Assembly: GCF_016031625.1 (NCBI RefSeq)
Contig: NZ_JACCHP010000001.1
Span: 496,001 to 560,000, forward strand
Origin: Bradyrhizobium agreste
GTDB lineage: Bacteria > Pseudomonadota > Alphaproteobacteria > Rhizobiales > Xanthobacteraceae
Length of the DNA stretch: 64,000 nt
Direction of reading: 5' to 3'
Within the stretch, counting starts at the first letter, position 1, and the number at the start of each line of letters is the position of its first letter. The notes below the pieces were generated by a model. The model worked only from the letters and a program-made list of their open reading frames with translations, had not been told where the DNA came from and did no database searches. Both the position numbers and the translations under genes were made by a program. Of the stretch, positions 10,230-19,752 are shown one piece after another.

Positions 10230-10540
10230 AAATCTTGGAGCCACTAGGACTCACCCAGACCGTGATGGACAACCTGTGAGATGGGCGTGCGGCCCTGGAG
10301 TTAACCTGCGTGCGATGGCCTATCGCTAAGATCGCCCGCCGCGGCCAGAACCGGCAGTACCAAACGCATGCAGTGGACCGGGGTGCCTTGGGCGCAGCCA
10401 AGGCCCCCTCGACTAGCATGGCGCGCGCATAACTGCGGTCGATCTTACTGATCCGGCCGTGATGGGCAGCTCCCAGTCTCGACAGCCGCAGCCGCCGGTT
10501 GAGCCCGAAATCGCTCACCAGCTTCTGCGGGCTGTTGAAC
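10230..10540 (-). pseudogene. IS110-family transposase fragment
   Basis: The minus strand encodes LVSDFGLNRRLRLSRLGAAH followed by HGRISKIDRSYARAMLVEGA. This is the C-terminal (IS116/IS110/IS902) domain of IS110-family transposases, where the usual form is LVSYLGLNPR...GAAHHGRISKxGRSHARAMLVEAA. The N-terminal DEDD catalytic domain is absent and the C-terminal end diverges. No inverted repeats are expected for this family. The flanking bases 9920-10229 and 10541-10869 hold no recognisable gene. Confidence 0.75.
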
Positions 10541-10869
10541 CGGCTGATCCTGCAGCGCAGCCCGCGTGATATCAATGCGGCCTGCATGTGTCGTGTGTAT
10601 ATCGGGCTACCCGCACCGTGCTTCCGGTGCCTCGGCTTGGATTCCTAGCTGTCGATGCACCATGTCGCCTCCTGAGCAGCGCGGACGTGCCTCGGCGCCT
10701 CGAGTGAGTGAGAACCCCACGCTGTCCCTGCTACGCTCGCTAGCTGAGCGCGCGGCATCGCTTCAGCACAACTCCGAAAAGGCTGCTCGCGCCTAAAAAC
10801 TCTCGGTTCCAAATGACCTGACGGGAGCTGCGGGCGACGCGACAACTACGGATTCGCACTCTCGGCGTG

Positions 10870-11330
10870 TCAGAGGCGACCAGCCCTAAGTTCTCGGCTC
10901 ATCGTGTCTGGCAGGAGTCGCGAATGCGACGGGTGATTGGCATTGATGTCCACCGAAGCTTGGGGAACTAGTGCTGGGTGCAAAACACGGTCGACAGCGG
11001 GATTGGCTTGCAGCCTTGGAGCCAGTTTAAGGCCGTTTTCCCAATGTTGTTTGCGGATCGTGAGGGTGCGTAGTCTAAACAGGGCCAAATGGATATCTTT
11101 GGGCCCGGCGACCTCTCCGAACTGATGAGGACTCGCCCGTAGCGCCGGCCATGCGGCATCAGTTGCTGTCGCGATCCCGAGGAATGCGTCGGCCAGCGAG
11201 ATATTTGGTGGCGGCTTGAAAGTAGCGTTTGTCGCCCAGGTATCATCCATCATCGCGAAGCACCCGACTGGTGCGCCGGCACACGAGCGAGTAGTTCTAG
11301 CGCCTGATGGCCGACCATGGCATCCTGCGC
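10870..11330 (-). pseudogene. Cystathionine beta-lyase-like remnant (MetC/MetB family)
   Basis: Frameshifted minus-strand pieces match the PLP-dependent Cys/Met metabolism family. MMDDTWATNATFKPP corresponds to the usual MDNTWATPLFFKPL block. The other frame gives FQAATKYLAG, the motif around the PLP lysine (QAATKYxxGH). The first frame resumes with ATDAAWPALRASPHQFGEVA, GPKDIHLALFRLRTLTIR and RVLHPALVP. At least two frameshifts lie inside and both ends are missing, so it is a dead gene. Assignment to MetC rather than MetB is by similarity of the WPALRxxxxQxG region only. Confidence 0.65.
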
Positions 11331-11487
11331 AGCATGAGCCGTTCCGGGAAGTGTGGGACGATGCGGCCACGGAGAGCGTCTTATCTTCTCAAGACCGAAC
11401 GGACGGCAGGAAAGATCTACAGAACCAGACGAGGCACGCGCCAAAGTGTTCAGCTAAACTGAAAGATTTTGCAACAAGACCCAGCAG

Positions 11488-11562
11488 GGACTCCACCACG
11501 CCTATGTCAGCCCGGTTGAGTTCGGGCGCAAGACGGGTTTAGCTGAACCCGGTGTCCATTAA
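11488..11562 (+). pseudogene. IS3-family transposase C-terminal scrap
   Basis: The plus strand ends a frame with LHHAYVSPVEFGRKTGL, then AEPGVH and a stop. This matches the last residues of IS3-family OrfB transposases (GYVSPVEFE). Nothing else of the element is readable. It is useful only as a marker of past insertion. Confidence 0.5.
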
Positions 11563-12639
11563 ACCGGCAGCAGCTCACTGAGTTAAAGCTTGAGCACGTC
11601 GTCAACCTGCATGCGGCTCGTAGCATCGCACACGCCACGCCCGTATCACCACGGTTGTAGGGCCGGCTTGTCTGCATCCTCGCCAGGTATGCTCGGGGCC
11701 CTTTCTACGTGGCTGAGGTGAGCGCCCGTAGTTGCCCAAGCTTGGCGCGGGCAATCGTGTTGATGTGCATGTGCCCATCTCATGCGGCCATTACCATACC
11801 GATAGTGCGCCTTTACGCCGTAGGCCAGCCACCAATCCTGGTAGGCGTCCCTTGATCGCTCTTGGCGCTACAATTCCGCGGCCTGTGGGAGCTTGAGACA
11901 CTCCGGCGAAGGCGAGGTGGTTAGCGTTGTTATGGCAAGGTTGGCCACTGAAGTTAGTGGGGCGTGGTAGGGACAGCGCTTTTTCGGACCAGCACAAGCG
12001 CCGAGTCACGTCGGGGCTAACTTCACCGGCAGCGTGGGCGCGGCAGGGACAGCGTCGAGTTCTCTTGAGGAAAGGCGCCGAGTCGCACCCGCGTTGCCGT
12101 CAATATCAAAGGGGTTAACCCGGTAGTTAGCTAGGCAATGGAGGTATGAAACCTACGCCGGGCTAGCCGAGATCATCATCGTGCCAGGAGGATGCGCCCT
12201 CCTGTTTGATGGGCCAGGTTTTAGGCCAGTATATCTCGCAAGTCATAGCAGCAGAAGAGCTGGCAAACGCGAGATGTCATTGGCCGTGGGCTGGCGATCC
12301 TACAAAGATGGGTATCCGCGAGACTTGTCTGAGTGGCAAAGCATCCATAGCGCCGCGTCGGCTAAACGCACAGTGGTAAAACGCGATCGAGCTCTCACCC
12401 AGATTAGCTCGCTACGCGGTCTGACGCGATGGGTTCGGATGGACTGTGATCGGTGTCGTGACCGGGCGGGCCGCATGCTAGGGCAACGTCATCTTCACGG
12501 GGCTTTTGATGAAGGACGCTGCCGACTTGGCCGACGCGCTGTCTTGGATTTCTGCTTTCAAGCATTGTCGATCCCGCAAGTTATGGCAGGGGCGGACTGC
12601 GCCTGTCCTCCAGCCCGACTTGATCCCCCAACTAGCTCT
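11563..12639. other. No recognisable gene
   Basis: About 1.1 kb hold only short, unrelated frames. A plus-strand piece near 12505-12640 (MKDAADLADALSWISAFKH) looks like decayed coding sequence but I cannot place it in a family. No RNA gene or promoter stands out. Confidence 0.5.
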
Positions 12640-13870
12640 GGGACGATCTGAAGAGCATCTGTTCGTCGATAGGAACGAGCGCTCGAGTACGGCAACAGAT
12701 CACCCTATTCCTCCACGATAAGGCGTCAGGTCCGGATTGATTCGAGTCGCAATGGACGAGGGACGAGGACAGTAGCGCTTCGAGCATGCGAATCTTCGAC
12801 TCGACAACGCTCGGCTCGTTAAACAGTGCCAATGTCCGCTCGATTAAGTCCGCATGAGGAAGCGCGCCCCCAGTCGAGCCGAGTGGCACCAGCGCGCCAA
12901 ACCACATGGCGCTAAGACAGTATGGCAGCCGCTCCCAGGAGAAGAGCGCGCCAATAGCATTTCGCCGGATTGAGCAACGTAACGACGGTAAGGCGGAACC
13001 CGATTCTGAAAGCGGCGTTTGCGAAACAAAATCGGCGTCAAGTACGGCCACAAAAGGCCGTGGAAAGCGGCAAAGAGTCGTGAGGGCAGCAGCATCAGAG
13101 CCCGTAGCGCGTAAGAAACCGACGGAATTGTGCGATCGGGCCGCCGGTGAAGATAACGCGTCCAGTACCCCCAATCGCGCAGCCGAAATCTGGCTCTCCT
13201 GCAAGATCTGGAACAATCACGGTGACATCAAAGCGCTGGAGGTGCTGCGCAATTGCACCCAGCAAAGGCGCCTCATTGTAGGACTCCCGACGAAGACTCC
13301 GTCGCGGGCTGGCGCGAGTTCGGCCTCGAGGTAGTTAACTCGATCCGAGAACTCGATCAGCGGCTGGCCGAACTTAATGTCGAGAGCGAGTAAGTGAAAG
13401 CGCGCATCGTCCATAGCCTGTTCGTGTCTGATCTTCGCTACGCTCAACGCCGCGTTGTTGGCATGTCTGAGACATACCGATGGCCAATACACGCGGCGTG
13501 GCTAGGATCTCGTCAAGATCGTCGACTGCACTACGCTGAGCGTCACCGCGGGCGTCGCCGAATCCATGTATGATCCATCGGCGCGGCCGTCCAGTTTCGG
13601 TTGTTTGGGGACGATCGTATTTGTACGAGTTCCGTGCCGAAACGCTCCCGTCAGATGACCCCGGCGTCCTAAAATTGTCCAACATCTTCGATGCTTCATT
13701 GAACGATTTTGACCAGGATTGCTCACGGCATCCAGGTGGCACGTCTCTACGCCAAAAGGAGTCTTGGAGTGGGCAAGATTCTTCTGAAGATCGACCTGAA
13801 CGTACAGAATGGAAGCCGTCAATTTTAATGCGCCCTGCAAGGGACGCGCTCCTGCATCGCCTTTCCGATA
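12640..13870 (-). pseudogene. Decayed gene of unknown family
   Basis: The minus strand holds successive protein-like stretches in different frames. LDIKFGQPLIEFSDRVNYLE is followed after a frameshift near 13290 by YNEAPLLGAIAQHLQRFDVT and VIVPDLAGEPDFG, then GGTGRVIFTGGPIAQFRRFL. After another frameshift near 13110 comes RPFVAVLDADFV and FSWERLPYCLSAMWFGALVP. The pieces read like one enzyme-like protein broken by several frameshifts. I do not recognise the family and give no function. Confidence 0.35.
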
Positions 13871-13910
13871 TCAAATGATAAGCAACGCGTGCTTCAGAAA
13901 ATACGGCATC

Positions 13911-14127
13911 TCAATTGATTACTCTGACCTCGGCGGCTCTGTACTTCGAGCGGCGTTTGTTGAAGCGACGATCGAAAGACACGCGCGTCCCCGGCACCAG
14001 ATCAGCGCCTGTGCAGTCGCAAAGGTCCCGAAATGTGCACGAACAAATTCATGCCGTCGCAGTTGTCGGGTCTGATGAAGCCCCAGCCCTTCTCAACACT
14101 GTAGGAGACTACCGTTCCAGTCTGCAT
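13911..14127 (-). pseudogene. Cold-shock protein remnant (CspA family)
   Basis: From ATG at 14127 the minus strand reads MQTGTVVSYSVEKGWGFIRP, then DNCDGMNLFVHISGP. These are the RNP1-like (KGWGFI) and RNP2-like (LFVHIS) motifs of CspA-type single-stranded nucleic-acid-binding proteins. After HRR a stop codon is reached. One base on, the frame DLVPGTR appears, and a second shift gives VSFDRRFNKRRSKYRAAEV before the stop at 13911. Two frameshifts in 70 codons mean a pseudogene. The first residues fit the rhizobial Csp family well. Confidence 0.65.
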
Positions 14128-14351
14128 CTCTGATCTAACGTGTGTTCAAGGCTATGGCATGGCCGCTTGGGCACCGGATTCGCAAGCCGCAGCAAATCGG
14201 CGGGGCGGACCAGACGCTCGCGACGCCGAGCCCGCCCCTAACATCGCCGTATCTGGAGCAATACGTGATGGTACCCCTAACCAAGCAAGGGCCGTGCCGA
14301 ATTGAGAATTGGAGGTTCAGCAGGGACTTCGTAGCGGGCTGCAGGGTCAAG

Positions 14352-14462
14352 TTGTCGACATTTGTTTGAGAGCAGACGTCCGTCGTCAGACTCCTTGAAC
14401 CAGCTGTAATACATCGAGGCGGCAATGCCTTCTGGGCGGCAGATCTCGAGATGTTCTCCATT
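14352..14462 (-). pseudogene. IS3-family OrfA fragment
   Basis: The minus strand encodes HLEICRPEGIAASMYYSWFK, which matches the helix-turn-helix region of IS3-type OrfA (usual form LCRREGIxxSxYYxWSKEF). The following coiled-coil part is not readable. It is a short scrap of a dead element. Confidence 0.5.
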
Positions 14463-14475
14463 CCGTGCACAGCAC

Positions 14476-15411
14476 CATGCGGATCCTCTCTTCCGCCGAA
14501 TAATGCCGGCCGGCTTTGTCGCCTAATGTCTTTTTACTGCCGGTGCTTTGCCCGGTCCGGATTTCTGTTTTATCTTCGCTCCCGCTGGCTACTATGAACC
14601 AGGAACTCCTCCCAAAGCAAAATCACACTGCCTGTTTCACAGGCCCTGACGGCAAATCCTCTTTATGTCAGCGTGGCGCCTCGGCTAGCTAAGTGCCGCG
14701 CAAGGTCAAGGGCCGGAACTAGTGCATGTCTAGGACAGTTCGCGAAGCTGGACTGGCAGGCCCAAGCAAGCATGGATCGTTTGCGCCGGACCAAAACCGC
14801 GCCGCACCTCACGTGCGCGTCACTCGGCAATCTGCACGTACTTCGCTATGGTGAGTAAGGTCTCGGCTTGAGGCTGCCGGCCCGGAAAGCTGTCGTAGGC
14901 TCGTGGCTCAACAACGGTCGCCTACTGTGCAGATTAGGCTGCTGCGTCGGATCATGCATCCTGCCGTAAGACGGGCTCGGCTTGAAGACTGTGAACGGTC
15001 TTCTAAACGCATCCTGAAATGCGCAGCATCTTCTCGACGAAACAATCTTAACGGCAGGGGACACTGCTTCGGTGGCAGTCCGAGGCAGCTCGCAATACTG
15101 AACTCGCTGGAGTAGCCGCTCGTCTTATTAGTTATTGTGCATGGTGGAATATGCGCGAAGTTGATGGATGCTAGGGAAGGCAACGATGCGCGTATTCGAG
15201 ACAACCCAAATTGGCCGGCCCACCGGTATCCGAAGAAGTGCCTCTGAGATTCCAGGCCGAAACCGACACGACCCCGGTGCAGACCATCGCGCTCGATGCA
15301 CCAGGTACTATCGCATCGAAACGTGAAGGCGCCAGCTTTGAAGTGACAGGGCTTCGTAGGTGCGAGCTCAAATATTCGAGTATTTTGCTGAAAGCACAGG
15401 TATGATCACCA
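14476..15411. other. No recognisable gene
   Basis: This stretch holds only short frames on both strands. None has a recognisable domain. Base composition and stop-codon density look like decayed DNA. No tRNA or terminator was noticed. Confidence 0.5.
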
Positions 15412-15806
15412 TCATTGGCTGGGAATTTCTTGTTCGAAGCCGCCCTCCGTCTCAGCCAGCTTCCGGAGCGTGCGGAGGTCGACACGTCCGCCTGAGGGAG
15501 TATCAATATAGTCTATGTCTACTCCCGATCTCTCAAGACACTCCGACTTACACAGGGCTTCTCTTGCGCTCACACTTTGAACCGAAAAATGCTTCCGGCT
15601 AAACCCCGTTCGATGACACCTAATACTGTAAGGCACGGATCCCCCTCGTTGAGAGCGACAGTATAACTAACTTCCCGTAACAGTGCGACCGACCATTCTT
15701 GGTAGGTCCTTGCGGGCGCGTTTGCGCGATCACCGAGGCTCCTGAGCTTCAAACCGACTTTCTGAAGCAGAACTGTGAGATCCTCTCCAATCAAAGTGCC
15801 AGACAT
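15412..15806 (-). pseudogene. Coding remnant, possibly class-V aminotransferase-like
   Basis: Two minus-strand frames run into each other near 15600. The first starts MSGTLIGEDLTVLLQKVGLK and continues EWSVALLREVSYTVAL. The second ends with GVDIDYIDTPSGGRVDLRTL and a short tail. The last part weakly resembles class-V aminotransferases (xVDxxGRVDLxxL), but no PLP lysine is visible. It is given as decayed coding sequence with an uncertain name. Confidence 0.25.
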
Positions 15807-16092
15807 CCGTCGAACTTCATCTGAAGTAAGTTAGAGCCAGTACGCTGGATGGCTACGGTTATTGTCTCAAAGTCTGTCGGACCGGCGGCAGAACGAGAAA
15901 TGTTGCGATACAGTTGCGCTACGATCCAGGCCTTCTGGAACAGATACTTAGTGGCAGGTCACGTCCCAGACAATCCGAAAACTTCACGTCAAGAGAGAAA
16001 GCGGAGCACCTCTACGCGAGCTACTGAAACTGGCGGTTTTCTAGCTTCGTGACTTCGGTTTTTATCTGGACGACAGCCACCGGAGACCCTCT

Positions 16093-16722
16093 ATGTACAT
16101 ACCAGCCCACTTTCGAGATTACGACCTCGAGAGCATTCGAGCGACAATCCGCTGCGCCCGATTGGCCAACCTGATCACAGCGACATCAGATGGGCCACTT
16201 GCGACGCCTCTTCCGCTCTTCCTCGATGAGAGCGAAGGCAAACACGGCGCGCTGTACGGGCACTTGGCGAAGGGCAATCCGCAATGGCGCACGGCCCCGA
16301 TTGGAGAAGCTCTGGCGATCTTTAGTGGCGCAGAGGCTTATGTGACACCATCCTGGTATCCAAGCAAGCGTCAAACTGAACGCGTGGTGCCTACATGGAA
16401 TTACATCGCGGTCCACGCCCATGGGCCGATTGAGTTCTTCGAGGATCCTAAACGCCTCCTTGAGATCGTGACGCGTCTGACGAATATCCATGAGATGTCA
16501 CGTGCGACGCCCTGGGCCGTCAGCGATGCTCCCGCGGATTTCATTGCCGTCCAGTTGCGTGAAATCGTCGGCGTGCGCATCCCGATCACTATGGTAGAAG
16601 GCAAGCGCAAGATGAGCCAAAACCGCCCTACGCCTGATCGCGTTGGTGTCGCCACCGGCCTAGCGGCGAGCAAACTGGCACAGGACCAGGAAGTTGCAGC
16701 TCTTATCCTGGCTCAGGACTGA
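16093..16722 (+). CDS. PaiB-family FMN-binding regulator
   Basis: This 209-residue protein is of the PaiB (FMN-binding, split-barrel) family. It begins MYIPAHFRDYDLESIRATIR, and residues 25-70 carry the LITATSDGPLATPLPL and HLAKGNPQW motifs. The segment with SWYPSKRQTERVVPTWNYI near 90-110 is the family hallmark. Members are annotated as negative regulators of protease or sporulation genes and bind flavin, but their role in rhizobia is unknown. The ribosome-binding site GGAG ends about eight bases before the ATG. It is the first intact gene after the decayed 8-kb region. No partner PaiA acetyltransferase is adjacent. Confidence 0.9.
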   Translation: MYIPAHFRDYDLESIRATIRCARLANLITATSDGPLATPLPLFLDESEGKHGALYGHLAKGNPQWRTAPIGEALAIFSGAEAYVTPSWYPSKRQTERVVPTWNYIAVHAHGPIEFFEDPKRLLEIVTRLTNIHEMSRATPWAVSDAPADFIAVQLREIVGVRIPITMVEGKRKMSQNRPTPDRVGVATGLAASKLAQDQEVAALILAQD

Positions 16723-17232
16723 AACGATAATGTGCTTGACCGTGGCCAACAGCGCCGATGGACATTACATCTGCAGCTCTCACACGCTCCGGCGGCATTA
16801 GTAGAGATTAACCTGGGCAATATAATTACCTCGCCACATTTACTAACCGAACAGTCAGCTCGAGCTTACCGCGCTGTAGACACTTGTCCGTATTCTGACA
16901 GAGGCACAATCTCGCATGAAGTTTACCAATTCTACAGAAGCATTGTTTTTCCAACACAATTGAATGATTACAAAAGCATAACTGAAGATGTTCCGGGTTG
17001 GCGCCTCCTGCTCTCCGCTTCGGCTTCACAGTTCGACATTAGAAGTGGAAGTTCGATGATCGAGTTCTGTCACTCGGTCCAACCATCGGCTTCTATGACT
17101 CGCGCCAAATACCATATTCGTTCGGTGCCATTGGCGATACCTGGTCGTCTTTCGCTTGGCACGATGCTTGCTGAAGATCATTCGCTCCGAGAGGCGAGAG
17201 AGAGAAAAACTGCAAGGGCTTACAAAAGCAAC
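16723..17232 (+). other. Open but unassigned spacer before the dioxygenase
   Basis: The dioxygenase frame stays open upstream to 16732, adding 167 codons. The translation there shows no known domain and is richer in AT than its neighbours. Because TauD-type enzymes are about 280-310 residues long, I treat this stretch as leader DNA rather than as protein. An N-terminal extension cannot be ruled out. Confidence 0.5.
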
Positions 17233-18168
17233 ATGAGCACAACGGCTTTGATCGGTGGCGTCATTCCGAGCACCGATGTGGTGAAACGTGCAGCGCGCAT
17301 CGGCGCCGAAATCAAAAATATCAAGCTATCAGGCGATCTACCGGATCACGCGATCGCTGCGATCAAAAGCTTATTGCTCGAGCACAAGGTGATCTTCTTC
17401 CGTAATCAAGGACATCTCAATGACGCCGAGCAGGAGCGCTTTGCCGCTCGTCTCGGAAAGTTAGTGCCGCATCCGATGCTCGGTGCCACCAAGGGGACGG
17501 CGTCGCTCCTCGAACTGGACTCCTCTCGCGGCGGCGGTCGCGCAGACGTTTGGCATGCGGATGGGACCTTCGCCGACGCCTATCCCAAGATTTTGGTCCT
17601 GCGGGCCGTTGTAATGCCAAGGTTCGGAGGCGACACGGTGTGGTCGAACACAGCTGCCGCTTATCTTGGTCTGCCGCCGCCTCTACAACGGCTTGCCGAC
17701 GGCCTATGGGCCGTTCACAGCAACGTTTTCGATTACGCCGGGATCGCGCGTGTCCGCGAGGTCGACAAGAAGCACTTTGACGAGGTGTTCACCAGAACGG
17801 CTTTTGAGACCGAGCATCCCGTTGTGCGCGTCCACCCCGAAACAGGCGAGCGGACGCTAGTGCTCGGCGCCTTGGTGAAGCACTTTGTAGGGATCGGCAA
17901 ATACGACGGACAAAAGTTGTTCGATCTTTTCCAATCCCACATCACCGCGCCCGAAAACACTGTGCGCTGGAACTGGATAGAGGGCGATATTGCAATATGG
18001 GACAACCGCGCAACGCAGCATTACGCGGTCAACGATTACGGGGACCAGCATCGCATCGTACGGCGGGCCACGGTCGAGGGTGACGTGCCTGTTAGCGTCG
18101 ATGGCCGGAGCAGTGTAACGCGCTTGAAGGCAATAACTGGCACCCAACACCTCGCGTCTGAAAACTGA
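17233..18168 (+). CDS. TauD/TfdA-family Fe(II)/2-oxoglutarate dioxygenase
   Basis: This 311-residue protein belongs to the TauD/TfdA family, which uses Fe(II), oxygen and 2-oxoglutarate to hydroxylate substrates such as taurine, alkyl sulfates or phenoxyacetates. The facial triad is visible: His108 and Asp110 in WHADGTF, and His263 in NRATQHYAVND. An arginine (Arg274 in QHRIVRR) is placed to bind 2-oxoglutarate. The start at 17233 (MSTTALIGG) gives normal family length, although the ribosome-binding site (AAGGG) is rather distant. The substrate cannot be told from sequence. No sulfonate transporter genes are adjacent. It converges on the ICE trb operon. Confidence 0.88.
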   Translation: MSTTALIGGVIPSTDVVKRAARIGAEIKNIKLSGDLPDHAIAAIKSLLLEHKVIFFRNQGHLNDAEQERFAARLGKLVPHPMLGATKGTASLLELDSSRGGGRADVWHADGTFADAYPKILVLRAVVMPRFGGDTVWSNTAAAYLGLPPPLQRLADGLWAVHSNVFDYAGIARVREVDKKHFDEVFTRTAFETEHPVVRVHPETGERTLVLGALVKHFVGIGKYDGQKLFDLFQSHITAPENTVRWNWIEGDIAIWDNRATQHYAVNDYGDQHRIVRRATVEGDVPVSVDGRSSVTRLKAITGTQHLASEN

Positions 18169-18293
18169 GAAAACCTGGGTAATCGGAGTTGTATCGGGCG
18201 CGAACACACCTTTCCGAAGATATCTCGGCTCTTGGCGCCAGCTCGGCAGCGCCTATATTTAGCGTCGACCAACAGTTTCGGAAACCTTGAGCA

Positions 18294-18536
18294 TCACTGT
18301 CCCTCGCCAGCGGCCGGTACGTGGCCTTCACGTTTCAGTTTAGAAAATCCTCGATCCGTGGCCATAAAGCGCGCCAACATGGGAGCGATGAGCTTAGTCG
18401 GATCAACCACTTGACCACCCTGACGCGTAAGCGCTTCTGCATATGCAATGAGATCACGATGCACTGCCGCAGGCAGCTCCGTACTCACTTTGACCGGCTT
18501 GTCGTCTGGAAGCTCTCCAATTTTGAGTTTTGGCAT
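18294..18536 (-). CDS. DUF2274 protein of the trb operon
   Basis: This 80-residue protein starts MPKLKIGELPDDKPVKVSTE and has the ribbon-helix-helix-like pattern of DUF2274. Such proteins are regularly encoded just after trbI in rhizobial ICE and plasmid operons. The ATG at 18536 follows trbI by 4 bases, and an upstream in-frame start would overlap trbI. It is the last gene of the transfer operon. Its role is unknown; a small DNA-binding regulator of the operon is possible. Confidence 0.85.
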   Translation of the reverse strand: MPKLKIGELPDDKPVKVSTELPAAVHRDLIAYAEALTRQGGQVVDPTKLIAPMLARFMATDRGFSKLKREGHVPAAGEGQ

Positions 18537-18540
18537 GTTG

Positions 18541-19752
18541 TCACCCTCTGTAGGGCGTAAGTATGAGGTCATGATTGACAAGAACACGAACCGGGAATCC
18601 AGGTCGTACAGTCAGAGTAGGCTGGATGCTGAGACTGCGGCGAACGACCTGCTGTCCGGTTTGATTCAGTGAGTCGGAGGCGCCGTGTCGCAATGCCTGG
18701 ATGATTGCGCTGTCGTTGCTGTTGGTATCCGAGCCGGCACCCAATTCGGTCCCGACCGCCAGAAACGTCGATAGTGCCGCAGCCTTGAACAGTTCACCCC
18801 AGTGATTTTCGACCTGATCTTCGAGGCCTGCATATCCGGCAGTATCAGCGCCAGGCTGCCGCTCGAGAACGATTGAACGTCCATTCGGCATGATCAGTCG
18901 GGTCCAAACGAGCAGAACGCGCGACTGGCCGAAAGTGACTTGGCTATCATAGACCCCGATTAGGCGCGCTCCTTGGGGCACTAACAAGAACCGACCGGTG
19001 GGCGTGTCGTATACGTTTTCGGTCACCTGCGCGGTGATTTGGCCTGGAAGATCCGATCTAATCCCTGTGATCAGAGCTCCCGGAATCACAGTTCCGGCCT
19101 GCACGATGTAGGGTGAAGCGGGCCTGGCGATGCGGTCAGAACTGACCGTGCGGCGATCCACAGAACCGCTCACAAAGGCAAGCTTTCGGTCTTGACTGTT
19201 TTGCGCGGATCCGTCATCGGCGGTCCCCGCTGCATTCGATGGCACAGCGCGGTCACTTCCAACAGCCGCAGCGACGGGCGGACGTACTTCACTTCCATTG
19301 GTCGAAGCGAATAGATGACTGATGCGAGCAGCTTCGGTCTCTTGATCCCGCCGCTGATGGTCCGGATCAGCGCCGCTCGTCGGCAACTGACCTTGAGCGG
19401 CGAGGATCGGTCGACCGAGGTCCCCGGGGAGCGGCGGACCAAGCTGCGGGATCGACTGGCGCGGGACGCCAGTATAGTCCTTCGGCAGCGTCGTTATGCC
19501 GTCGGCCACATTGTGGTGGTCGGTACTGTAAAGCCCATCGGCCGCTTGATTACGTGAGCGATTGTTCTGTAGCGACCACAGCACCGCTCCGCCAACGACA
19601 AGCAGGGCAACCGCGCTCCCGCCGGCTAAGACCTTCCGCGACAACCGCATCACGCGCGGATGCTCTGCTCTCAAGCGGAAACTTTCGGACTGCTCGCCTT
19701 GTGTCTCCGAGGGAACTGCTCGCTCGTCATCGTTTGCATTCCGGGTGTTCAT
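18541..19752 (-). CDS. trbI: Conjugal transfer protein TrbI (VirB10-like)
   Basis: This 403-residue type IV secretion protein is the VirB10 counterpart, which spans both membranes and gates the channel. It has a cytoplasmic N-terminus, one transmembrane helix (about residues 41-60, VLAGGSAVALLVVGGAVLW), a proline-rich stretch with PQLGPPLPGDLGRPI, and the C-terminal TrbI domain with AGTVIPGALITGIRSDLPGQ. The gene overlaps trbG by 4 bases, so translation is coupled. It sits in a complete trb operon and no damage is visible. Confidence 0.96.
   Translation of the reverse strand: MNTRNANDDERAVPSETQGEQSESFRLRAEHPRVMRLSRKVLAGGSAVALLVVGGAVLWSLQNNRSRNQAADGLYSTDHHNVADGITTLPKDYTGVPRQSIPQLGPPLPGDLGRPILAAQGQLPTSGADPDHQRRDQETEAARISHLFASTNGSEVRPPVAAAVGSDRAVPSNAAGTADDGSAQNSQDRKLAFVSGSVDRRTVSSDRIARPASPYIVQAGTVIPGALITGIRSDLPGQITAQVTENVYDTPTGRFLLVPQGARLIGVYDSQVTFGQSRVLLVWTRLIMPNGRSIVLERQPGADTAGYAGLEDQVENHWGELFKAAALSTFLAVGTELGAGSDTNSNDSAIIQALRHGASDSLNQTGQQVVRRSLSIQPTLTVRPGFPVRVLVNHDLILTPYRG

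Noticed and set aside
16732..17232. N-terminal extension of the dioxygenase (167 codons)
   Set aside because: No domain, AT-richer composition, and TauD-type enzymes normally begin at the ATG 17233.
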